Shown here: positions 32,739 through 44,509 of the stretch, in pieces
Numbering within the stretch: the stretch's first letter is position 1
Layout of the letters: each line of letters starts with the position of its first letter
Assembly: GCF_901000735.1 (NCBI RefSeq)
Contig: NC_081550.1
Location: forward strand, 640,669-704,668
Length of the DNA stretch: 64,000 nt
Reading direction: 5' to 3'
Source: Corylus avellana
Taxonomy: Eukaryota > Streptophyta > Magnoliopsida > Fagales > Betulaceae
The notes under the pieces: model-generated
What the model saw: the letters and a program-made list of their open reading frames with translations, nothing else
What the model was told of the DNA's origin: nothing
Databases searched by the model: none
Program-made: the position numbers and the translations under genes

Positions 32739-34248
32739 CCGTGTGAAAAGTTGGCGTTAATACATATTCTAAGATGCCATTTCAATCAACAGTTCCTTGG
32801 CCAAGGGAATCGAGAGATCCTACGGGCTACACCGCTACAGTATGACAAATCATTATGTCGTTAAGATCCAAAGACTACCAGCTCAGGCTTAAAACTAAGT
32901 TAGCGCAATGACTATTTTGTTAAAAAAAAAAAGAATTAATTTTTATTGGAAATGGAAGAAGATGGATTATAATTGCCTTAGAATTAATCATTTTATGGCC
33001 GTGAGGAATAGAGTACATGTATACTTTAACACTATATAACCATTTTAGTCCACCTTCTTTTATTTTTTATAACGTCTATTTCTTTTTTAATAGTCATTTC
33101 GCATACCAAACGTACCCTAAAAGTTTTCTTTTTTCTATTTTTACCCTAATCCAATTATTAACAGGATGCTTTTAGTTTTAAATGAAATGGAGAATAATCA
33201 TTTTATAGTTGGTATTTTATTTTATTTCGCCTAATAATATATATGATGACATGCAGTGAACATACTGTCATAATGTAACACCATATACACCTTGTTAAAT
33301 AAAAATGGCATGTGTCACTTTTAATGTGAGAAACACATATTTTTTAAATAACACATGAAAAACACGTGTTTTTTTTAATAAAATTTTTTCCTTCCCAATT
33401 TATAGGAAAACTGTGTCCATTTGAGTGACACCGGTTGGCTGTGTTGCTCTTGTATGGGTTCAAAGTTTGTGCGGTTTGTTGAACTGTTGTTTTGCTGAAC
33501 GATGGGTGTGTGGTATCTGAACCGGTCCGGCAAAGGTACTGTATCTGAGCTGGTGCGGCAAAAGGTCCTGTATCTGTTTGACTAAATGTCAAGATGGGCA
33601 ATAATTTATGGAACATTGTTTTTTCCTTGAAAATGAGTAGGAAACTTGGTTACATATATAGTTAATTGCCGCTTGGAAAGAAACTGCAGCCCCTTAGAAG
33701 AATCTAAACAGGAGTTTAAGACAAAACTTGGGAAAAGAACAAGATTGTACAACGGGGTTGCACAATAAGACAAGACTTTGCAAACAATGCTTGGGTTGTT
33801 GAGTACAAGACAATTTACATCATCTATGTGAGAGACACATAATTCCCTTGCATATTCCACTACCGTACCAACATGTCGGGACATAGGAATAACCAATTGC
33901 CACCATCCATTTTTCAAATAATTTTACAACTCCCCTAATCTTGATTACTTAAGTCAAAACATCAACTTCCTAGCGTCTTTAATTATTTGACATTCAATGC
34001 ACAAACAATGACAATGCAGCAAACATTTTCTAGTTGGCAGCATCATCTGCAACAGCATCATCCTACATAGCTAAGATATATACAAACTTAAAATTTGTAG
34101 CCCAAAAACTGAAAGGATTGGAATCATTTTATCCTAATAATATATTTAAATCATTTAATAATCCTACCACCTTTACTTTTAGAGGGAGTCCTAGCTAGTT
34201 GTTCTCTCCTATCAGCTACACCTTTAGAAAAGTAGAAAGAATTGCCAG
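32739..34248. other. Intergenic between tRNA-Gly and phytoene synthase
   Basis: No gene was seen. A 33430-33590 patch has a short imperfect direct repeat (GTATCTGAxCxGGTxCGGCAAA). The last few hundred bases are the presumed promoter and leader of the phytoene synthase gene; no unambiguous TATA box could be chosen. Confidence 0.4.
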
Positions 34249-36246
34249 ATGAGTTCAACGTTTTCTCCTGCAGGCAAGCCTTGCATCAGTGTGAGCAATG
34301 GCAAGTTCCCATCTCGAAAATCAACAGTTACAAGAGCTGAAGTGACCATGGCTCCCCAGCACCGAAGCACGCGCACTTTCCCTGCATTGTTGAAACATGG
34401 CATTCCTCTTGCTGATTTACATGTACAGGAAATTGTAGAGAGGCAGTCTCACAATAACAACTCAGGGAGGGAAGATCCTTGTAGGAAGCCAGAGTTCCAA
34501 CCTATGTTTCTTGAAGAAGCATACGAGAGTTGCAGGAAAATTTGTGCAGAATATGCCAAGACCTTCTATCTAGGTCCAACTTCATTTCCCTTCTTTCATC
34601 AATTTATCTAGTTTATCCACATATTTATGAAGCATTGAATTCTAACTGACTAGAATTTATGTCATCAAATATTATCTAAAATGGTTTAATGATCCTCCCA
34701 TGATGCATGAAAGTCAAATATAGAGCAAACAGATTCCATTCATGTATTTGTGTGTGTGTGTGTGTGTGACACAGATTTTGGTCAGTTTCAATTACTGAAC
34801 AAATCTAGACAGTGAGTTTCTATATTAAGGTTTGGTAAGCTTTCTTGATGCAGGAACTTTGCTAATGACCGAGGAGCGACAGAAAGCCATATGGGCAATA
34901 TATGGTAAGAATGTGTTCCGAAATTTGCTTATTCACAAATTAGACATTGATTTTCAACAAAATATTAGGAAATATAGTTCCTTAATAATAACAAGCATGT
35001 GCATAAGAAAGTCTTTCTTCTCAGTTTGGTGCAGGAGAACAGATGAACTTGTCGATGGCCCAAATGCTGGTTATATGAGCCCTGCAGTTCTTGATAGGTG
35101 GGAAGAGAGACTGCAAGACATTTTTTATGGACGCCCTTATGACATGCATGATGCTGCACTAGCTGATACTGTTTTCAAGTTCCCTTTAGACATCAAGGTG
35201 CATATATGTCTGCCTTCTAATCCCTCTGAGTTTGCTGAGATTGATTTCTTAGTGCATTGCTTGTAATAAAACAAACCTTTCATTAATATAGTTTCTTAAA
35301 AACTTTGCACAGTTAACATGTTTTACATAATGCGATATTTCTTTTGTAAATCATAGCCATTTAAGGACATGATCGAAGGAATGAGAATGGATACAAGGAA
35401 ATGTCGGTATGAGAACTTTCAAGAGCTTTACCTGTACTGCTACTGTGTGGCTGGAACTGTTGGGCTAATGAGTGTTCCAGTGATGGGAATTGCACCAGAT
35501 TCTCTGGTTTCTGCTCAAGGTGTATATAATGCAGCACTCTACTTGGGAATTGGAAACCAACTGACCAACATTCTCAGAGATGTAGGAGAGGAGTAAGTTC
35601 TAACTACTGTACTTCGCTCCCCATTCAACCGATTTAATCTCTTCCAACCTTTTTCTACTTTCTTATTTCAGTGCTTCAAGAGGGAGAGTTTATCTTCCCC
35701 AAGATGAGCTTGCACAGTTTGGACTATGTGACAATGATGTTTTCTCAAGAAAAGTCACTGATAGATGGAGAGAATTCATGAAAGAGCAGATTACAAGGGC
35801 AAGATTCTATTTCAACCTGGCAGAGGTGGGAGCTTCTCAGCTCGACAAGGCTAGTCGTTGGCCAGTATGTTATCTTTTCTTTTTAGACTCCCACCATTTA
35901 ATTGGGATACTATTAGATTAAAATTTGGAATTCTAAAACATTCTTGAAATTATAAGAATCCCATTCATGTCATCAAGTAGATAATCTTAAATGGTAAAAA
36001 AAAAAAAAAAATTTAAAAAAAATGTATGGATTTAGTTTTCCTTGTAGGTGTTGATGGGTATGCTTTGTGGTGAGTTTGCAGGTATGGTCATCCTTATTAT
36101 TGTATCGAATGATCTTGGATTCAATTGAGAGCAACGATTACGATAACTTGACAAAGAGAGCTTATGTTGGAAGGACTAAGAAACTTCTCATGTTGCCTCT
36201 AGCATACACTAGATCTCTATCAAGGCATAGCCTGATCCTTAACTAA
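34249..36246 (+). CDS. PSY: Phytoene synthase (PSY3-like)
   Basis: This plastid enzyme condenses two geranylgeranyl diphosphates to phytoene, the first committed step of carotenoid synthesis. Six exons: 34249-34573, 34854-34904, 35025-35197, 35357-35592, 35672-35864 and 36082-36246, all GT-AG, giving 380 residues. The first ~60 residues are a Ser/Thr/Arg-rich transit peptide. Catalytic marks are [10 protein letters not shown], the first aspartate-rich motif RRTDELVD (DELVD at 132-136), and the second, [13 protein letters not shown] (DVGED at 258-262). [16 protein letters not shown] and [13 protein letters not shown] complete the family signature. At 380 residues it is shorter than typical PSY1/2 proteins (about 410-420). 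Features such as [21 protein letters not shown] and [15 protein letters not shown] resemble the PSY3 group, associated with root/stress carotenoids and strigolactones. One oddity is cysteine (213) in the usually YCYYVAG motif. Confidence 0.95.
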
Positions 36247-36394
36247 TAACAACGTGCAAGATCTTTGAAGCTGTATTAAATGATAATTCTGCCTTGCATC
36301 CATTGCCGTTGCTTTCTATCTTGAAGTTGTTATGTTTTATCAGTTGTTGCAGGATTGTGATGCTGGTTATTGTTATCTTGATGAGAATCAATAT

Positions 36395-37150
36395 TATCCT
36401 TAACACACCCCCTCAAGTTGAAAGGGAGTGGAACAACTTTGAACTTATTGGGAAGAAGAGATTACGGTTTTGTAAAAATATCTGCCACTTGATCTTTGTT
36501 GAACAAGAATATGATATCTAGTGTTGTCACACCAAAGGATGGGTGGATTGTTTATTGTAGGTCCAAGAGATGATGTTGTTGCCAAAAAGAACGCAAAAAC
36601 CACAAGTGGATCTCTCTTATCATCACAACACCTGGCCCAGTATGCATCTGAGAAAGCTTGCAACAAGTTGGAGTAAGACTTTTGGATATGAAGATCAAAA
36701 TGATGTGTGTTTATGTACTAACAAAGTTTGTTGACCTTTCACTTCAAAAAAAATAAAAAAGTTTGTTGACCTTAATGGCAATGTGGGGCCTTGTAAGTTG
36801 TAATGGATGGATGCTGCACAGTGCAAAGCTCTAATTGTCTCCTTCAAAAGTAGATAGATGAGTGGATGTTGCCATTGGGTAACATTTTTGTACGTTCGAG
36901 TATATTAAAAATATATTGATTCTCCGATAGCACCATCCCATGTGAATCCTTAAGAACTTCAACACCAAGAAAAGAAAAAATCAAATGCCCCAATTCCTTA
37001 TTAGCTGAAGTAACTCAACAATAACCGATGGATTTGAACATATTATAAGGATATTATCCACATAAATCAAGATGAATCCGAACCAGAAGCCCTAAAACCA
37101 ACCTCAAGTAATCTATTACTCATTCAAGCTACATGGAAATTGGGAACGAT
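36395..37150 (-). mobile_element. Decayed Ty1/Copia pol fragment (RT and RNase H)
   Basis: On the minus strand, 37080-36900 reads as a broken reverse-transcriptase stretch (LIYVDNILI, FLGVEV, DSHGMVLSENQYI), the typical YVDD-to-LGVE spacing, with YVDN in place of YVDD. Further on, 36666-36500 reads as an RNase H end (FSDAYWARCCDDKRD, ILWCDN) with an internal deletion between the two blocks. TAACACACCCCCTCAAGTTG at 36400 is also seen in Copia termini. Stops and deletions show it is long dead. It lies between the convergent 3' ends of the phytoene synthase and PP2A genes. Confidence 0.75.
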
Positions 37151-37860
37151 TGTATCCCGGAGGTTGAGACATGTATGCCTCCTTAAAATACTTGCAATTT
37201 TAAAGGCCGATCCAAACACATTTATGCATTTTTAAAAATAGTGTTTTGAAACTGCTAAATCAAACAGGCATTAAATGCATTTCCATTGGTTTCCTAATCC
37301 TATATCTCAACACATTTCCCTTGGTTTCCTTCTCATATGTAATCTTCAAACCGTATATCAGGGTAGGAGTGTGAAAAAGAGAAGAAAAATAGATTAAGAG
37401 AAAGCAACTACTCTTCGAACGTTCAATTATGAGTACTCAAAATACAAGAGGAAAGCGCCTATTGAAGAAAACATTTAACGCAGACTAACAGGAAAAATTA
37501 TAAAAACACCCATTATATGAAAAGTTTACTCATCATCCCTCTACATACCCTTAACCAAAACCACCATCCTTCTACAGAAAAGAGGGGAAAAAATGGGGAC
37601 AAAGAAAAAGGAATATCAGTGCTAAGAAATAAAAGATGCCATATTGTTCACTGGAATTGGTACATATGCTGCTTCAGCGTTACCACCTCTGCTTCTTCCT
37701 CTCTGGAAACTGAAAGCATAATCAAATGAGTAATCACAGTAAACCCCACCTGCACATTTTACATGTTTTTAACCTCCCAACCACCATAGAATCCCTCATC
37801 AACGTGAACCAGCTAGCAGGCACTAGCCGCTGCCAATTCAGCAACTACTTGACCGCTGCA
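37151..37860. other. Intergenic and PP2A 3' untranslated region
   Basis: No coding sequence was recognised. The part adjacent to 37861 is the likely 3' untranslated region of the PP2A gene. Confidence 0.4.
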
Positions 37861-40800
37861 TCATAGGAAGTAATCAGGTGTTCTCCGGGTTACATCAGGT
37901 TCTCCCCTCCTTGGAGCAGGCTCAAACTGCACCCAGACATAAAAAGGTTTTGAGCTTTGTCAAAAACCACGTATATGTATGGCGTTGCAAAAATGATGGT
38001 CCACAGCCAGAAGTGTTCATGTGAGTATGTTTAGAGAGAGAGAGAGAGAGAGAGATAAGCAACCTGAATGAATGTGTGGCCCTTGCAGTCATCAACTTCC
38101 AGGATGGACGCCATGTTTCCACAGCGATAACAATAATTAGGTGCACTAAATATGGTAACCACTTTTTGTTCCTGTCACAAGGAGTGCACATTGAGGACAC
38201 AAACTGACCAACTCAAAACAAAAAACCAGGTCAAACAAAGCCTCAAAATAGGGCCAAGACTTACGTGACCCCAGTTATATCCCTCCATAACCAGCTGGTG
38301 AGCTCTAGCAATCAACTTTAGGTTATTGGTTTGGTTAAACTGCTCAGATATGTCCTGTGAAATGACAAGCAAACGGGTCAATAAAGCTTGTAAAAATACA
38401 ACCAAACAGATCAATAGAGCTTGACATTAACTGGGAAAGTCAGATTTTAACCAAAAACAGAAGATAACCTACCTGGCCAAACGTGTATCCAGCACCCCTG
38501 GGTGAGATACCCCAACCACAACGATCATCTGGGTCAGACCATAAAAGATCACACATGGGGCCCTCATGAGGAACTTCTTGAACACGGTCAAAATTACGAA
38601 TGTTATCAAGGGTTTCAATGGAAGGGGACAATCCACCATGCAGACAAAATATTTCAGATTCAACCTTCAAAAGAGAAGGAAGGTTTACAAATGAGTAATG
38701 TATCACAATCAAAATTCAACACCTAAGAACATCAACAGTTGAATATTACTGCAATGTATATAACATTATTGATTTCTGAACTAAGATATTACAAAAATGA
38801 AAAAACAGTCCTTAACCACAGAGCTCAATCAGAATGCAGAATTAAGATGCAGAAGCAGAAATTTGACATATGGTGCAAGTTTTGAAGGAGTGACAGGCTC
38901 TGATAAAAAAAAAATAAACCAAATTCTTTAGAATAGCATGAAATCCACCACAAAACCATAAAAGTTTATGCATCGTATGCTCTTCCGAAAAAACAAAGTT
39001 GATCAGATAATCAATGCTCTTTTGCATGATAACAGTTTGCGCTCATGCTTTAACAAAGCATTACTAGCAGGGGAAGTGCACAAATAGCAATGCAACTCGC
39101 TATGGGGGTGGCTGACCAATGTAACAATTGTTGAATCATGCTGGCAATGTTACTAATGGTGAGTTATTGATCACAAGGTTGCAAGAAGGGAGCTATAAAA
39201 TTTTCAAAGACAACATTTGCATCAATCCTTCTCAAAAGAAATTATTCATCACCTATTCCATTCTGGCTCAACAAAGCCTCATCAAAGCCTTTGGAAGCAG
39301 CTACATATAAATGGTTCCTTACAATGTTTCTAGGTTGTTCTTCTTCCTTATGTACCAAAAGAAAGATGCTGATGGCTTTGTACACTACAAACTCGGATGA
39401 AACAGATGCAGGACAGCATTACCCTACAACAAGCATTTAAAGCATCAAGGAAATAGCAATATATAAGATACTAACCAATGCTGTCAGCGGAAAATAGTCA
39501 AACAAATCTGTAAAGATCTTCCAAACATTGGCGTTACCATACCTGAAAACAAACCAAGAATAGATTACCTCTACAGACAACTAGAATGATAATGATGAAC
39601 CAAATTAAAGAGGGCAGACAGTGAGAGTAGGAGTAGGATGTACAAAAAGGATGTGCATGTACGAAACTAGCAGCACATCTCAAAGGAAAAATAGATCTAA
39701 AATAAATTCCGTAACAAATATACACCACTAACTAAGTTTGAGTTGTTCAATTTAATTCAGTAGTTATCAATAAAGCATGACGCACTTGTCCTTAATTTGC
39801 CAAACTCGGACATTGGATCACATGTTAGTTATTTGACACAATTCAAATGCACCAGCATTGCATTGTATACACACAAGAAGTACCAAAAATCTCACATTAC
39901 ATTGTTCAATTCCATAGCATGGATGTAAACAGATTGACACAAACGTAAAACCAAGTGGAAAATATGACTATATGTAAGGCTATGTATACTGCCCGTTTTC
40001 TTTTACAATACCCTTCTTAACAAAATGTATAAGTTAAAGAATAGTACATCCCATTTACCCTCCCATTCTCTAACCAATTTGGGAGGATTGAAAAAGTATT
40101 GGCCGAAGTGGGAAATTAACATTTTTCCCTCTTACTGAGCAGTGAAAAAACATAATCTACCCGCCATTATCTTCCTCCCCCCACTTTTTTTCTGAAGGAA
40201 AAAAAAAAAAAAAAAAACAGAAAGGGGGAAGGGGGGTGGGGGGGGTTTAACTAAGGAACAGAATTCAACCTACACCCTTAAACCAAAGTCACAAGGATAT
40301 CATTCATTACAATAGCAGCCTAAATTGAACTAGCAGAAAACCAGAGATGCCAAGAAACTCACTTCCGCAGGCACTCATCATAGAACCCATAAACTTGAGT
40401 AATCTGCAATGGGAAACACAAGGGCATAATAAGCGTAAACAACTCAACGCAACCCAATACTACTACAAAACCCATGAAAGACTAGCATCACAGAAAAGTT
40501 TTAACCAAAAATTGCATTACACCTTACAATCTACATGGGAAAACGGACGGACGCCCAAAATGAATCTCCTAATTATAACAAAACAATAGCTCAATGACCA
40601 GCTCCTACTACTACAACGACATTAACAATTGTATTATTATTATGAAAATAGAAAGAAACCATTAAGTTGTTGTTTCACAAGAATAAACAGTAAATAATGA
40701 CATAAATCAAACTTATACCTGACGGCTTTCGTGGTTTCCTCTCAGAATAGTAATACGTTGAGAATAACGCACTTTCAAGGCCACCAGAAGCTGAATGAAG

Positions 40801-43800
40801 GAGTTAATCAGTACCACAACACTACATACAACTCAAACAAATGCCACCAAGCTGAATAAACACCTTGAAAACAGAAATAAAGAGCATGAAGAACATCCAT
40901 TTGTACAGTATCATTGATTTAGAACCTACAACTTCTCATGTTTAAGAAAATACCCTCCATCCATGTGTTGCATAAAACTACATGGTACATTCAACAAAAG
41001 CACACAACAAGTTCTAATAAGTTGACAAGCCACAACCATACAACCCTACAGACAACATACATGGCAATATAAGAGATACGGCCACTTTAGTCATATGTAT
41101 GCAACCCTCATTCCCAGTGCAGCAGCAAATGCTACAAAATGGTCGATTCTAGATGTCCTCACCATTAATTGAACCAAATATATTGGCCTCGACTTATATT
41201 CAACTCACTTAAAATTGAAGATTTTGGATGTTTTCATCTAGGGAGCATTTATGTTCCGCTTCTTTGTATCAAAAACCTGAGTTTAACTAAAACATATTTT
41301 TCCAAGAATCCAGAAAGAATTCTTTGTTGGTAAAACATCAAAAATAATATAAATCTTTCAAATAAAACTTACAAAGCTATAAAGTAAAAGGTAGAACTTA
41401 TACTTACAGTTACAGTTTCAACTGAGTAGTAGCCACGATCAACATAATCTCCCATAAACAAGTAATTTGTATCTGGACACTACCAACAAAAATATGAAAC
41501 AGAAATGAATACTTAAATTGTGGATGTTAAGCGATTAATACCTCCAAGCAAAGACAGTTGAGGTTACAGGAAAACAAAGACACTGCAACAAGTTTAATTT
41601 ATGTCTGAATCGATCTTATCCTTTATTTAATACAAAAGTATAGTCTATTTCTGCACTAAAAACACAATAATTTAGACCTAAAAAAAATAAGAAGATGTAA
41701 CGGGTATAGTTTAGTGGTAAAAGTGTGATTTGCTCCAAATCATGGATGGTTGTGCAATGCAATTAAGGATGTTTGATGGCATCGACCAAAGACGATTCAG
41801 ACAAAAATGTCACATGTTGCAGTCTCAATTATGGACAAAAGTGAGTGAGAGTACAGCACATCATCAGCATTGCAATTACTTTTTTTAACAAGTATCAGCA
41901 TTGCAATTATAGGCTAGGATACACAAAAAAAAATTGAAGGCTCAATATCTACCAAAAGAAAAACTCAGCCAGACATATACCTTCCCTCCAATGCGAAAAA
42001 GCTCTGCAAGGTCATGGAACTGCCCATGAATATCGCCACAAATTGTAACAGGGCTTTTAACAGGCTGCAGTCCAAAAAACCAAAAGATTAGTTAAAAATT
42101 GCCAATCTTATAAATAAACATAAGCTGAAAAACCTGATGACGCATAAAAAACAAAAGCATGAATACAAAACAGCAACATAAACCCATGGAAAACATATAA
42201 AGCTTGAGTTATGAAATGAAAAAAAAAAAAAAATTGAGACTACATTCAAGTTATACCTCAGCAAAAATATAGTCTGTACCCACTTGGTTTAACCACCATA
42301 TATTGCAAATACGTGCAAATGGCGACCCAAAATAATCGTATGTTTTTTTCAATATTTTTCATTGCCAATGTCATTTAGGATTTATACCTACCTACAGTAT
42401 CCCTTGTACAAAATTTATTTAACATACTCATTATGGTTATGAAGGAGAATTTACATTCTTTTTCAGAAGTTTATAAGTCATAAAGTACAGCAGAAGGAAT
42501 TGTTACCATAATGCAATTTTTTTTTTTTTTTTTTGATAAGTAATAAACTGTTTTATTAAAAGTGTAAAGGCGCCCCAAAGTATGCAATTTATCAATTAAC
42601 AATTTCCATTATTTTGTGGAAAACACGCTCAAAGCACAAGGTTCATTCCTAGGGAAGTTACAAATAGATTCTCTTCTATATAGAAAGGAAAAAATGCAGA
42701 ATAAAAATTTCAACCTTTAATCTCAGCCACTCAAGTTAAAAAAAAAATACTAATGTGGCAACAAAAGCTTCTAAAAGCTAAAACAGATTGTCCATGGAAA
42801 GAAAAGGGGGGAAACAATGGGATAATAAAATTCCTAACTTCTAAAACACCATGGCTAGAATGAGAACACTCCTAAGTCAATTAATTAGCCACCAGTGAAT
42901 TCAAAGGAACTAAATAAACTGTTTACATGCGTTTTAACAATCCTCACCAGCCAACTTGCATCTCTTATTCTTTAATTAGCTCACATCAATATATCAAAAA
43001 TCTGGTCAAAAAGGTAAATTCATATATTATATAAGTATGGAGACAGCACAATAGAATAGATAAAAAAGATACCTGGACATTGCTTTCTTCCATTAATATC
43101 TCCTTAGCCTTATCACACAGCACCCTTACCTACACCAATATAACAAGTTAACTATGATTAATTGAAGTTAGATTATAGAAGGAAAGAAATGCGTTTGCTC
43201 AAAGAAAAATTCCGACCACCATAATAAGGTGATCTCATTCCCATAAAGCAACAGGAGAATAAATTAGCGAAGTTACACAGACAAATCCATCAAACTGAAG
43301 CACTGGAATCAAATGGCAGCTATAATTTAAAAAGGAGAAAGCAAAAAATAAGCAAAAATCTAACTATAAAATTGAGCAATTGACTGTAACCTAAAATGAA
43401 AACTACTGGCTCCTTCCCTCACAATCATCTTGCAGCGCTCAATTATGTTCCCTCCCCAATATCACAAAACTTAACTTCAAGAGATGCTCAAAACGCGGCC
43501 ATGCTCATATAATTTAGAGAATCGGGCAGTAAACCACCAATAGTAGCTTTTAAAGCAAGGAGCTAAATTCCCCCACCCCCAGTATTCAGTGAGAAATGCA
43601 ATTGGATATCCCTTAGCATTAGCTGTCAAGAGCTCGCACTCCTCTTGAGTCTCGCCTACCTTTAGCCAAGACAATCTTGTGACACCAACATATCTTTCAA
43701 TAAAACATCCTTTGAAAGGTTTTCACAAACAAATATGTAGTAGTATATTTAAAGAGGCAACTTCCATTCCTTCCTCATCGTCCGTCCCAAAGACTTTGTT

Positions 43801-44509
43801 CCGTCAGATTTCAGGGACTTAAAACTCTACAAAATGATACCAATAAACAGAATCATCTCCACCAAGCCACAACAAAAAAAGGTTCGCAAACCGCTTATGC
43901 TAAAATTCACATTGCCAGGCAAATATGGAACAACACTTCCCACAATAAACTCGCTCTAACAAGGCAAAGATTCAATCAAACTACGATGACCAAAAATTTA
44001 TTCGGTTTTTCCTTGGCAGCTAAAAGAATTTCATACAATAACAGGAAATTTTTGTTTCATTGGCATAAGTTACCTCCCCTTGTAGTCTACACAAGCTCAA
44101 AAACAAGCCTAAGATTCAAAACACATGCAAACAAGGCCCTATTTGAGACACACCCTCCAACGGATCTGATTCCATTTCCAATAAATCACAAACCCACCAC
44201 CCAATGGATCCAAAAACCCCCTAATTCGGCCAAATCCCACAGATCGCACGCCCATATCACCCATACACTGAAAAACACACAAATACTTTGATCTGGCCCG
44301 CACAAACCCAAACAAATCGAACCCGATCCGTCACATTTCTCGAAAACCACAACACAAACAGATCAAAACCACCCAAAAACAGCGAAAAAAAAAGTACGAA
44401 AATCGTGGCGGAGAAAAAGCACCTCCTGCTCGGACAAGGGCTTGCACTGCATGAGCTGCGAAATCTGCTCGTCCAGGTTCCCATGCGCGTTCGAAGGGAC
44501 CGAATCCAT
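37861..44509 (-). CDS. PP2A: Protein phosphatase 2A catalytic subunit (11 exons)
   Basis: This is the catalytic C subunit of the Ser/Thr phosphatase PP2A, which works with A scaffold and B regulatory subunits. Exons in transcript order: 44423-44509, 43073-43129, 41981-42064, 41408-41479, 40719-40790, 40363-40403, 39476-39542, 38473-38664, 38265-38354, 38064-38171, 37861-37926; the frame is continuous and encodes 311 residues. Metal and catalytic motifs are GDIHG (58-62), GDYVDRG (86-92), RGNHE (117-121) and [11 protein letters not shown] (263-273). It ends in TPDYFL (306-311), the tail that is carboxymethylated on the last leucine and phosphorylated on the tyrosine in this family. The 11-exon layout and the N-terminus with [18 protein letters not shown] fit the plant PP2A-3/PP2A-4 subfamily. 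Several introns hold repeats, including a GA tract at 38035-38055. Confidence 0.97.
41700..41731 (+). other. Possible plastid trnG-UCC exon 1 fragment (NUPT) in a PP2A intron
   Basis: CGGGTATAGTTTAGTGGTAA plus AAGTGTGATT looks like exon 1 of plastid trnG-UCC followed by the GTGYG start of its group II intron; the match fades after about 30 bases. It lies in the intron between PP2A exons 3 and 4, in the opposite orientation. The call is from memory of the plastid gene and is moderately secure. Confidence 0.45.
42514..42600 (-). mobile_element. Retroposon 3' tail (poly-A end) in a PP2A intron
   Basis: A T-run followed by GATAAGTAATAAACTG, then AAAAGTGTAAAGGCGC, reads on the minus strand as a retroposon 3' end with a poly-A tail. 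A related piece begins at about 62322 (AATAAGTAATCAAAATATCC... AAAAGTGCAAAAGGCG). The family is probably LINE, but no coding part is attached. Confidence 0.4.

Noticed and set aside
43477..43674. 65-residue minus-strand frame in PP2A intron 1
   Set aside because: It is intronic, has no family match and is not joined to PP2A exons by splice sites.
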